From contig OY821750.1 in NCBI GenBank assembly GCA_963682055.1, positions 13,022,501 through 13,086,500 on the forward strand: a stretch of DNA of 64,000 bases, given 5' to 3'. Under the pieces are notes generated by a model, which was given only the letters and a program-made list of their open reading frames with translations, had not been told where the DNA came from and ran no database searches. Of the stretch, positions 1-10,187 are shown piece by piece. This DNA comes from Primula veris (Eukaryota > Streptophyta > Magnoliopsida > Ericales > Primulaceae). Each line of letters begins with the position of its first letter. Within the stretch, counting starts at the first letter, position 1. The translations under genes and the position numbers were made by a program.

Positions 1-2034
1 CCTCCCTAAATCTTTTATAAATGTCACTGCGGTAAAACTTTTTAGTTCTAAGCACCAAAATAGCCGAAACAAGTGCTCCAAACACGGTCCCCACGATGAT
101 TATAATAAAAGACAATTTAAAGCACTCAACGCCTTTACAATCCAAGTCTTCACCAACCTTTCTTTTGATTCCTAAGGCTTCCATTTGTCTGTTTGCTTCT
201 TTATCGTACAAATATCCAGCGACCCTCACGTTGAGAATGTAGGCCCCGATTGGGCTGGCTGCTCCCCCAAAATTGTACAAAGTCGAATAGTATTTGAGCC
301 CAAAAACTTCGGATATTATTGCAAAAATTAACGGCCATTGTGCCCCAAAAGAAAATACAATGACGATAAATGCGAAGTAAAGGCCATTAGGGACAATAAA
401 AGCGATGAGGAGGTGACCAATGCAAGAGAGTAGGAGGACTATGGTAAACATGAGCGGACGAGGAAATTTGTATTTCACTAAAAGCATTTCAGAAATGAAT
501 CCAGCTACAACACGACCAAGGTAATTCCATATGCTAACCTATTAAATATGAAAACACAAAATTTATTTGATGAAATGTCAGAAGATTTCTTTTAAATTTA
601 TTTCTCTAGATCGTTGAATCCTTCTTTGTTTACTTTATTGAGTTAATTTTCTTCTAGGGTCCAATGATGAACATATAAGGTTACCAAGAACACATTAATG
701 AACATATTGGAAACGGGCAGAATATCGTCCTCATAATTTCACATGAATTATTTTCACACATTGCTAGTCATGATACTGATTTTTTTAAAATATAAAGCAA
801 ATTATGAGTTCAGTGTTTGGATCATAGGTTCAATATAATCACTTGAAATAATTCTAGCTTGTAGACCTCAAGAAAAAAACACTAAAAGGACTAACAAGTG
901 AGACAAAGGTGCTGATGCTTCGTTTTGGGTATCCAAGTGAAGTACCAATCTGCCCCAAATTATCGATGGCCGTCAAAGTCCCCCCAACACCACAAATTGT
1001 GGCGAAAAAAGAATCAACATATTGATACTAAATAGGGCTTGCAGAATAGTGTAGTCTTCTCCTCTTTCCGGTGGCCGAAAAACATTCTCAAAGCAAGTAG
1101 CATCATTTTGCTTTTTCTTTTCAGAAATGGGAATGGCAATTGCATCCTCAGTTATTGGAGCTTTCGACTCGATTGGATCTTGAGTTACAATCTTTAGTTG
1201 AACAGGTTCAGCTAAAGCATGTAGTAACTTCTTACTTTTCCATATAGCATACTCTTCTTTTATTACCACCGCAAGTGGTAACAAGAGCAGTACGAGTACA
1301 GCAGCAGCACTGCCACTGTATCCACCCTGCCTAAAGTGGAATCTTTTTTCCACTATGATAATTATCATAAGAAACCCTGCAAGCCCAAGTGATATATACA
1401 AAAATCTATAGAACATTTTTAGCTCATTTTTTTGTCGAATCACCTTCATGATCCGAATGGTCCCCAGAAACAGGAATGATATGACCGCCGGGAGCCAACC
1501 AATGAGCAAAATAAGAGACTTTGAGTCATCACCATATATCGCATAGTACAACTGTGTGATGATAGCTCCACTTAACCCGACGAAACCCTTCAAAATACCC
1601 AAAACGACCCCACGGCTCTCTGGAAAGTTCTTAACCACGGTCACCAAAGCTCCCGTGTTGGCGAAGGCATGTGATCAGTTGGCGCCGATGCATATGTATA
1701 GACACATTTGCCACACTTTAGGTGTTGATATCTTTTTAGTGACTGAGAGCCAAATCATAAAGTACCAAAAAAAGTTGAGTACCGCTCCGAGAGACAGTAC
1801 AACCCAGGGAGGGGAGACCTCATTTATAAGCCCAGGAAGAACGCCAACGTTGGCACCCAAGTCCTTGAAGAAGCTGAGGAGGTTGAGGGTATTTTGGTCG
1901 TATCCAAGGGATGACTTGATGTCAGTAGAGTAGATACCAAACATGTAGGTGGCCCCGGCAGCCGCCATGATTAGAAAGGCTGCGAACACCATGAACCATC
2001 GCCCAGTGATGATGTGTACCACAATGCTTTGCAT
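1..2034 (-). pseudogene. NFD4-like / nodulin-like MFS transporter gene, two exons, 3' end beyond window
   Basis: Membrane protein of the plant nodulin-like / NFD4-like branch of the major facilitator superfamily; the substrate is not known for most members. Exon 1 runs 2034-896 from an ATG opening with the hydrophobic segment GRWFMVFAAFLIMAAAGATY, typical of the family. Exon 2 runs 538 to the window edge and carries SIWNYLGRVVAGFISE and FSFGAQWPLIFA. The intron (895-539, 357 bp, phase 0) has donor GTTAGT and an AG acceptor, and joining it restores the conserved FVSL-VSIWNYLGR. Two lesions break exon 1. An in-frame TGA lies at 1675-1677, where an apparent 3-bp insertion sits in the [12 protein letters not shown] region. 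A 1-bp deficit lies in the A6 run at 1005-1010; after it the family motif (ATICGVGG, then AIDNLGQIG) is readable only in the next frame. It looks like a recent pseudogene. The homopolymer lesion could be a base-calling error; the stop is harder to explain that way. Family assignment is firm, orthology is not. Confidence -1.
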
Positions 2035-3257
2035 GTTTAAATTTTACACTATTTTCTTTTGAGACTATAGAACTATGAGTCTATGCTCTGTGAATTTAAT
2101 AGCAAGGGGGGTGAGAAGGCTATCATGGTTATAAGACTTCATAATTGTCACTCGTGATCGAGGCATTTGGCAGATTCTTAAAACATTGGATATAGTAGTA
2201 AGATAAAAAAAAATTTGTATTTTTTTTGCTTTTCAATATTTAATCAGTGCATTCCTGGACCCTGGTGAATCGACGTATCGTTTCAATTAAAAGTTTTTGT
2301 AAGTATGAAATCGTATTCAAATCGATAGAAAATATACTCACTGCAAAAAAAGTTAATTTAACATTATAAAGCTTTTTGACTTATATTGGTAATTGATTGT
2401 GGTTAAATTTTAGTAACAGTTTAGCAAAACAATTTGTTGCTAAATTGTTAAAATTTAGACACACTCATTTTAGCAACATAATCGAAAAAGATTTATGATG
2501 CTAAATGAACTTTTTATTTTAGTGACTTGAGATGATGTTTTTGATTTAGCATCAGATGATGATGAATTTGTTACGAGAATTTATAATACCAAATTTGTAT
2601 TTGTTTTATTGAAATATCAATAAGTGTCTACTATTTGTTCTTATAGAATATAAATATATTGTTTACAAATTTAAATGGAAATGAACTCATCATCCGTAAA
2701 ATTGTAGTCTATAATTTTAGTAGCTTTGTATTAATTACATGGAATGGCGTATTCCATCTTCTTGTACCGGTACATTTGTATTAAAAAAGACATAAAATGA
2801 TATATTTTTTTTTTGTACTAAGTTGATAAAATAACTAATGCCATGTGGTTATAGAAATTGTTCAAACTCTTTATGCTAATTTTATTTCATAGAGGAAAAT
2901 GATTACTGTTTTAATTCATATGTCAGTGAGATTAATTAGGCAGTAAATAACTTTAGTGAGTTGGATATTGCCATTTATCATATAATAAGTGATGGCATTC
3001 ACGTTTCGGTATTTTATACCCCTTAAGAAGCTTATACATTATGATTGTATTAAACACTACATGTGAACATATTGTCCGATACATTAAATAAGTTAAGCGG
3101 TAGATATTAACTGATTTAGGTCGTTTGTTAGATAGAAATCGTTAGTGATTTAATTTAATCTATGGGTATAATTGATCTTCACATGAGAAAATATTAAATA
3201 TGTTTGACATGGAATGATGGAAACGAAATAAATTAAATTCAGAACTGAGTGAGATTT
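2035..3257. other. Intergenic, upstream of the NFD4-like gene
   Basis: AT-rich, with no coding potential that I recognise. The part next to 2034 should hold the 5' UTR and promoter of the NFD4-like gene, but I see no convincing TATA box. It contains the repeat block at 2339-2480 (listed separately). The last five bases, GATTT (3253-3257), would be the target duplication of the gypsy LTR that begins at 3258, but the partner copy is not preserved. Confidence -1.
2339..2480. repeat. Dispersed repeat, possible CACTA-type terminus (copy 1)
   Basis: The sequence begins CACTGCAAAAAAAG and contains a block (2407-2478) that recurs in diverged form at 34430-34503: a TTTAGCAACA-type segment, its near-inverse TTGTTGCTAAA, then ACTCATTTTAGCAACA. 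A CACT start followed by short inverted TTAGCAAC words resembles the terminal and subterminal parts of plant CACTA elements. The second end and target duplication were not found. Confidence -1.
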
Positions 3258-5086
3258 TGTCACGCCCCAAAATCGGAAAAACGCGGACATCGAGGCGTGA
3301 CCTTTTTAAACAAAAGTAAAAAAAAAAATCTGTTGATACAAAATTAAAATTTTAAAAGAAATAACTTGCGAGCTAAAGAAACAATTAAACGGATAAATAA
3401 AATTGTTTGCCAAACACGGCTACATGATCAGATGGTTTTGACAATTTATAAAAAGAATACCAAACGAATGTAATTTTCCCGTAGGCTACAACCTCAAAAA
3501 TGACCTGAGTAAAAAGAAAGCGAAAGCCCCGAACCCATGTGATGCATTGCAATAGCTCATATCCAAACGTCTCAACCTAAGTTGTACCTGAAAGACAAAA
3601 CTGTAACGGTGAGTTCCACGCACATACATAGACGGGACGGCACCACAAGATACCGTCACTCCATCCCATAAATGCAAGAACTCACAACAACGACTACAAT
3701 GACAACGTATAAAAAGAAATAAAATAACATCGTACAACAAAATAAATTAAGTAACTCCAACACACGTCTATAACAAACATGGACCTCTCACGCCACCTAC
3801 CCCAGTCTGTAAGGTAGGTCATTCCCTATACCCCTCGGCCGTCTTATGTCCCCGTTATAGGAAGAGACATAGACCATTGCTAACATAAAAATAGATTTAA
3901 AGTGCGCACTTAGACCTCTCAGGCCACTCGTCCCAGTCCGTAAGACGAGTCATTCTCTATCCCCTTGGCCGTCTTATGTCCCTGGAATAGGAAGAGACAT
4001 AGACCATTACTAACATAAAAATAAATAAAGTGCACACTAGGACCTCTCACGCCACTCGCCATAGTCCGTAAGACGAGTCATTCCCTATATCCCTCGGCTG
4101 TCTTATATCCCCGGTATAGGAAGAGACATAGACCATTGCTAACAAATAAATAAATCACAAGGCCTCAGGCCATTGATATTCAACCATTCAATTGTCACAT
4201 TCTCATACGTCACTTTAACACAATTCAACAAAACACATAAGCACAGGTACTAGATTCACAACTAGGCAACCAACTACAACAACATAAAATCTCATTCAGG
4301 CATTTTAACAAACACCTTATATGCATAAACTACAACTCTCATTCAGACATTTTAACAAACACCTTGTATGCATAAACGACATCTCATCTTTATTCAACAA
4401 TAATTTACCCAATTTCATTAACAACTATAATATCACATAATCAACTCATGAAAACACGCAAACCCATCCATATTCTCATCTTCTCCAATTCAAATAAGTG
4501 AATTAAAAGTGCAACAAATAAAACCCAATTAACAATTTAAGAACATAATTAAGATAAAAGGAAAAACTCCCAATTTAAAATAAACGAAAGACCTAACCCT
4601 AACATACACCCTCGTCTAGTCGCAATGGATAACCCTTGTTACCTTAGTGCGTAGAGGAGTTGATTACGGTAAGAATCCGCTTAAGTGGTTTCTTCTTCTT
4701 CTTCCTAGGCTTGTAATATCTCTTTTCTCTCTTTTCTCTCTTGTTTAAGGTTTTATGTTTTAAAAAGTGGCTGAAAAGAGGTTTAGAAAACTGTTTTGAG
4801 AAAGTTTGGGGAAGCGAACTATTTGGTCCCCAAAATTCTAAAAGTTAACTCTTAATCAAAATTATTATTTTACTGCTCAAAACTAACCAATTTTTAGAAA
4901 CAAAACTATTGAGTCCTTTTTATTAATAAAATTAGTAACTGGTTTTAAAAATAAAGTTTTTCGAAAGAGTTTCGGTTTTTGGCTAAAAATTAGTCGAGTG
5001 ACCGGTTTTTGGTAAAATTTGTATAAAACGTTTTTGGATAAATTAAATCATAAATAAAACCACTTATAAAAATACGGGATGTTACA
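3258..5086 (-). repeat. Gypsy 3' LTR (1829 bp)
   Basis: On the plus strand it begins TGTCACGCCCC and ends GGGATGTTACA, so in sense it starts TGTAACATCCC and ends GGGGCGTGACA with canonical TG/CA termini. It aligns with the partial LTR at 31225-32963 over almost its whole length with scattered substitutions. It is preceded in sense by the purine-rich AAGGAGGGTTAG (5087-5099). It contains three imperfect tandem units of roughly 110-130 bp. Confidence -1.
3781..4144 (-). repeat. Three tandem units with hairpins inside the gypsy LTR
   Basis: Units begin near 3781, 3912 and 4040 with GACCTCTCA and share TAGGAAGAGACATAGACCATT. Each contains a short inverted repeat around CCCAGTCCGTAAG: ACCTAC/GTAGGT in the first unit and ACTCGTC/GACGAGT in the second, with the third similar. 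The stem changes while its complementarity is kept. The matching array in the right-hand LTR is at about 31746-32105. Confidence -1.
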
Positions 5087-5545
5087 ACTAACCCTCCTTA
5101 AAAGAATTTCGTCCCGAAATTTTCCTCTCTAAAGAACTAAACCCAGAAATGATAAACTTTAATAAATAAGCCCATAAAAATTTAAACGTACAATTCGCGT
5201 CATAATTCAAGAAATAAAATACGCAGGGTTCACAACCCGTAACAACTTCACAATCCATAACTCAAGTACATGAACAACATGTAAGAAGCTCAAATAAGGT
5301 AAACACCTATATACAATATCAAACAGAACAAAAGACAACAACTCAACAACTCCAAAACGTCCCCAAGACTCAAAGTACGGGTCTTTCTAGTAAACTAAAC
5401 TCTAATAAAATAAACTCCAAACTCTAGTAAAATAAACTCCAAACTCTAATAAAATAAACTCCAAACTCTAATAAAATAAACTCCAAACTCTAGGCGTTAC
5501 AACCCTTCCCCGATAAAGAAATTTCGTCCCAAAATTAGAAAGCAT
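5087..5545 (-). other. Gypsy 3' untranslated region with PPT and 22-bp repeats
   Basis: Lies between the pol stop and the 3' LTR. The polypurine tract is at 5087-5099 on the minus strand. A second, similar block sits at 5497-5540: sense GGGACGAAATTTCTT, a purine run, then TTGTAACGCC. It mimics the PPT/LTR-start junction at 5080-5125. Between them, 5399-5493 holds about four copies of a 22-bp unit built on ACTCTAATAAAATAAACTCC. Confidence -1.
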
Positions 5546-7546
5546 CTAAGAAAAAGTACCTAAAGAAAAGACGAGTTCAGGATACTTCCTCTTCATCTCA
5601 TCCTCGCGTTCCCAAGTTTCCTCCTCGGCCCCATGGTGTTTCCAAACCATCTTTACCAATCTAATCGTTTTTCCTCGAAGTTCCTTCTCTTGCACATCGA
5701 TAATCCTCATAGGTCCCACTTCGTAGGTCACATCCACACTAACCTCAATGTCCTCAAAGTCCACCACGTGTGAAGGGTCATGATGATACTTTTTCAACAT
5801 TGACACATGGAACACCGGGTGAACCCCCGCCAACTTTGGTGGCAAGTCCAACCGGTATGCAACTTCTCCAACTCGGTCCACGATCTCAAATGGTCCGATA
5901 AATCTCGGGCTTAAATTTCCTTTAGAGCAAAACCTCATAATCCCCTTCCTTGGCGAAACTCGTAAAAATACTCGATCCCCCTTTTCGAACTCCAAAGGTC
6001 TCCTCCTCTTATACGCATAACTCTTTTGCCTACTTCGAGCCGTCTCAAGCCTTTGTCGAATTAGCTTAATTTTTTCTGTCGTTTCTTGAATCAATTGTGG
6101 TCCTAACATTTCTGCTTCTCCCACTTCGGTCCAACACACCGGAGACCTACACGGCCGCCCGTATAAAGCCTCGAAAGGTGCCATGCCAATACTAGCTTGG
6201 AAGCTATTATTATACGCAAACTCAACTAATGGCAGATGGCTCTCCCACCCTCCCTTGAAGTCATTCACACATGCGCGCAACATATCCTCTAGCACTTGGA
6301 TAATCCATTCCGATTGTCCATCCGTTTGGGGATGAAACGCCATACTCATTGTCAACTTGGTCCCTAAGGCACTTTGCAATGCGCCCCAGAACCTCGACAC
6401 AAACCTTGCGTCTCGATCCGATACTATCGAAATCGGTACCCCATGGAGTCTAACAATTTTCTTCACATACTTTCGTCCTAAGATTTCCACCGAGTTCGTC
6501 ATCTTGATTGCAATGAAGTGTGCGAATTTGGTCAAACGGTCGACCACAACCCACACAGCGTCATTCCCATTTACCGATTTAGGTAAGTTGGTCACAAAAT
6601 CCATTGCTATCCTTTCCCACTTCCATTCCGCCACCGGTAAAGGTTGGAGCATACCCGCCGGCCTTTGGTGTTCCGCCTTCACTTGCTGGCAAGTTAGGCA
6701 CCTGCTAACATATGAAGCTACATCTCGCTTCATTCTGGGCCACCAAAATTGTCTCTTCGCATCGTGATACATTTTTGTCCCGCCTGGATGAACGGCTAAT
6801 CGGGAGTGGTGAAACTCTTTTAATACCTCGTTCCTCATGTTTTTTGTCACATAAGTCATTCCCTTAAATCGTAGTCCTCCATCGGTTCCTTTCGTCCAAC
6901 CATCTAATCTTTCGCTTGAAGTCGTCTGTTTCTCAAAGTTCTTCACTTTCTCGTCCCCATCTTGTGATTTCAGAACTCTACTCACAAGTTCTGGTTGTAA
7001 CCCTGGTAGATCCTTCGGAAACACATCTCTAAAGTCGTCCACTACGCTTGGCCACGTTTCCACTTCCTCGTCGTTATCCACTATCGAGACACTAGCCAAA
7101 AGAGAAGACATGTTGCCCACAACCCTCTTGGAATAATAAGTAATAGAAGAAAGGGTAGCGTCCCTTTCCCCACGAAAGAACACCTCATCTCCGGATGAAG
7201 TTGTAAGGAAGATTTTTCGTCGAACACAATCGATGAAAGAGTTGAAATGAACCAACCAGTCCATTCCAAGTATCATGTCGAATCCCGACATCTCTATAAC
7301 AACTAAATCAAACATAAACGCGTGGTCCGCAACCATTATCTCACAAGACCGACCCACTCGGTCCAACACAACTCGACCACCAACAGGAGTCTCTACAACA
7401 ATCGGGTTCTCTAGAACCCCAATTTCTAACAACAGAGACTTGACTAGACTCCTAGCTATAAAAGAATGCGAAGCCCCCGTATCGAAAAGAACATGTGCCC
7501 AAGATGAGCACACAAGAACCATACCTTGTACATTTGCCGGGTCTCA
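5546..7546 (-). pseudogene. Gypsy pol with RT and RNase H deleted: protease-integrase-chromodomain frame
   Basis: Open frame of 658 codons from 7522, in the same frame as the upstream gag segment but separated from it by TGA at 7544-7546. Order of domains: aspartic protease (VLFDTGASHSF, then ILGMDWL); a linker VFPKDLPGLQPE; then directly the pre-integrase region LVSRVLKSQDGDEK. Normally about 600 or more residues of reverse transcriptase and RNase H lie between these two points. The junction is at about 6985-7005 and keeps the frame. Integrase follows, with the HHCC finger (HHSRLAVHPGG, then CLTCQQVKAEH), catalytic Asp in IAMDFVT, Asp in SDRDARF, and Glu in DGQSEW. The GPY/F region and a C-terminal chromodomain-like segment (MVWKHHGAEEETWE) end it. 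The protein could not reverse transcribe. Normal family length is around 1,400 or more residues for gag-pol. Confidence -1.
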
Positions 7547-8946
7547 TTGGTTTGGCAACTGTGGCAAGGCAAATAGACGAGCTTGAGCAGGTGGGTTTCC
7601 TTGCGGTCCTCGATTTCCCCCATTATTTCCTCGCTTCCCCAGGCCTTGAAGGCCTCCTCGGTAGTTTCCACAGTTTCCCCCTCCTTGGTGGTTACTTCGA
7701 AACCCTCCCCCTTGGTTCCCAGGTAATTGGTGTTGTGGCACAAATTCCGGTCCTCTTGGTGGTGGTGGTGGCAACCTAGGTTGGTTAAAAGGCCGGTTGG
7801 TGTCGATTCTTCCTTGTCCCCCGGGACAAACCCTTGCCGTATGTCCAAATCGGTTGCATGTCCTACATTGGATTCTAGGGCATTCGAATTGTCGATGATT
7901 CACATCTCCACATTTGAAACACGCTCTCTTCACTATGGTGTTTGTTGGTAGTGGATTAAAACCCCTCTCTGCTCTGCCCTGTTGTGGAAAACGCAAATTA
8001 TTCGCCATATCCCAAGTCCGCTTCTTCTCTTCCCTCGGAGCATTTCCGGTTTTCGACTTCTCCAAGATTCTCTTGCTATGGAGTAGAGCTCCTTCCACAG
8101 CTTGAGCCGATTTTACCAACTCATTATAGTTGACATGGCGGGCCGATGCCAATTGCAATGAGATGGTCGGTTCAGCCCCTTCATGAATCTCCTACATTTT
8201 TCTGCACCCCTTAGAACTGAGTCTGGGGCATAACTCGAGAGTGAGGTAAAATTTAGCTGGTATGCTTGAACAGTCATACCTCCTTGATATAGTTCAATTG
8301 GGAAGAAACTGTCGATTAAACAATTCGATGAACTCGTTCCAGTCGATGTTGGTTAAGTCGTAAGTATCCACGATCCCCAACCACCACTTCCGTGCTTCAC
8401 CCTTTAGGTGAAACTGATCCATATTCATCCTTTGCCCCCCATCCACAATTCCCGTTGCCGATAAGTATTTCTCCATTTCGTCCACCCATCCCTCAGCTAT
8501 GGATGGTTCACCTACCCCATCGAAAGTCGGAGCCCCCAATCGGGTGAAGCCCCCAATCGGGTGAAGTTAAGCAATCCATTGTTGCTTGAACTCCCAGCTT
8601 GTGCGTTCTGCACCATCATTTGCACCACCTTCTAAAGGTCGATCATCACTTGATTAGCATTTACCGTTTCCTGTTCAGGTGCAAAAGTCTCTTCTTCTTC
8701 CACATTCACTTCCTCATATACATTCTCAACCTCTACCTCCTCCTCGGGTTGCTCAGGTGGTGGGACACTAGTGTTACCTCTTCCCCCATGACCTCTAGTA
8801 GTCCTTCTTCCTCTAGTTGCTCCCCTTCCCCTTGGAGCTCTTCTTCCTCTTCCATTTGCCCCACCTCGGGTAGCCGTATCGCTTGATGGTGATGCGCCCC
8901 CGTGTGTAGCTGGTCCTCGTCCACTAGTCCTTGTGGTAATAGCCAT
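7547..8946 (-). pseudogene. Gypsy gag, left copy, multiply broken
   Basis: Reads from ATG at 8944-8946 (MAITTRTSGRGPATHGG, an RG-rich start) through the retrotransposon gag core (WVDEMEKY, HLKGEARKWW, FIELFNRQFLP) to two CCHC zinc knuckles: CFKCGDVNHRQFEC and CRTCNRFGHTARVC, where CX2CX4HX4C is visible. Breaks: a stop at 8632-8634 where the right copy has Gln; a 17-bp tandem duplication (8533-8549 / 8550-8566) that shifts the frame; a stop at 8294; and TGA at 7544-7546 between gag and protease. The 204-codon frame 8158-7544 carries both knuckles. Role in the family: particle structural protein. Confidence -1.
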
Positions 8947-9144
8947 GACTACAACAGATTAAACCGACACTTTAGTTGTCTCACTTGACATTACTACTCA
9001 TACATGAATACTATACTTATTCATCTTGACTCCTAACACTTAACAAAATCTACGTCCCACCAAAAATTCCGCTAATCATACAATACAACATTCCGTACAT
9101 TACGCGATAATCACAAAACATGTAAAACATGATAAAAGCTCGTT
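8947..9144 (-). other. Gypsy leader upstream of gag (left copy, truncated)
   Basis: Non-coding. Matches 30055-30260 of the right-hand copy with substitutions up to AAAGCTCGTT, where similarity stops abruptly at about 9144. Confidence -1.
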
Positions 9145-9222
9145 CATGTTGTTGAACCAAGGGTTCAATAATAGATTATGAAATAATGATTTTATGATTT
9201 CCCTATTTCGATGATATAATGC
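9145..9222. other. 78-bp filler at the gypsy/copia junction
   Basis: Belongs neither to the gypsy leader (compare 30255 onward) nor to the copia gag (compare 18140 onward). It contains a perfect hairpin, TTGAACC-AAG-GGTTCAA, at 9152-9168. Filler of this size is common where broken ends are joined by end joining with template copying; that origin is inferred. Confidence -1.
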
Positions 9223-10128
9223 TTTGTATTCTTTGTTATCCTTTTCTTTGGAATTCCACTTTCCTGTAGAGTTATTATTGAACCTAGACTCTGTCTTAAA
9301 CTGGTTATCCTTTTTTTGAAAGTTTTTAGATGAACCAGTATCATCCTCCTTTTTCTTATAAAACTTCTTGTACACCTTTTTTGCAAAGAAAGCTAGTTGT
9401 TCTTCATCACTCATTTTATCACAGGCATTAGATTCAGATTTCTTAGCTTGAAATGCTATTCCCTTTTCTGGTCTTTTATGTTTGAAGAATTTCAGTTCAT
9501 GAGTACTTAGATTTCCTATGAGTTCTTCAAGTTTAAGATTATCTAAGTCAGTTGATTCTTCAATAGCTGTGACCTTAATTTCAAACCTTTCTGGGAGTGA
9601 CCTAAGAGTTTTCTTAACAAGTTTAGCATCACTGTATTTTTCACCTAAGGTTCCAGCTTGATGCGCAATGTGGCAGATTCTACCATTAAATTGTTCAATG
9701 TTTTCATCTTCCTCCATTCTTAAGTTCTCAAATTGGGTAGTTAACTGTTGAAGTTTGAAAGCTTTTACTTTAGTGGTTCCTTCAAAAGTAACTTGCAAAA
9801 TATCCCATGCTTCTTTAGCTGTTTCACAATGAGAGATATACCTGAATACGCTGAGAGTTACACCAGCAAAAATCAAGTTTATAGCTGTTGAGTTGGCACT
9901 TGATTTTCTGTCTTCTTCAGCAGACCATCTGTCTTCAGGTAAGAGAATCAGTTCTCCTTCATTATCCATGGTAGTTGGAGCCTCCCATCCATACATAACA
10001 GTCTTCCATGCATGTTCATTCTGCTGTTTGATGAAAGACCTCATTCTAATTTTCCATACTCCATAGTTTACTCCTCCTTCAAGCAATGGAGGTTTGTTGA
10101 AGGCGTTTCCTTCCCTCATTAAGTCCAT
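9223..10128 (-). pseudogene. Truncated SIRE-type copia gag (unit 0 of the array)
   Basis: Starts with the same ATG context and protein as the full units (MDLMREGNAFNKPPLLEGG) and follows them nearly identically for about 300 residues. It is then cut at 9223, just before the zinc knuckle, after TTTGTATT on the plus strand. The open frame runs on through the filler into gypsy leader, ending at 9100, so its last roughly 40 residues are not copia. It is the 3'-most unit of the array in transcript order, with LTR1 as its 5' LTR. Confidence -1.
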
Positions 10129-10187
10129 TGTTACTAGAACACAGGATCCACACTAAGTAAGATCTAGTGTGAAGCTCTGATACCAAT
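10129..10187 (-). promoter_or_regulatory. Copia leader and primer binding site (unit 0)
   Basis: Adjacent to LTR1 in sense: ATTGGTATCAGAGC, the standard site complementary to the 3' end of initiator methionine tRNA (10174-10187). Identical sites adjoin LTR2 (about 19104-19117) and LTR3 (about 28035-28048). Confidence -1.

Larger units (their letters stand above)
3258..9144 (-). mobile_element. Ty3-gypsy chromovirus remnant, left copy (3' LTR to gag leader)
   Basis: Minus-strand gypsy element retaining, in transcript order, part of the gag leader, a broken gag, a shortened pol, a polypurine tract and the 3' LTR. The C-terminal chromodomain-like segment and LTR ends starting TGTAACATCC in sense place it near the Tekay/Del chromoviruses. 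The 5' LTR and primer site are missing: gypsy sequence stops at about 9144, where the right-hand copy continues into leader, and a short unrelated stretch leads into copia DNA. Confidence -1.

Noticed and set aside
10174..10187. tRNA-like sequence TGGTATCAGAGC
   Set aside because: It is a primer binding site next to an LTR, not a tRNA gene; no cloverleaf surrounds it. The same holds at 19104, 28035 and 31209.
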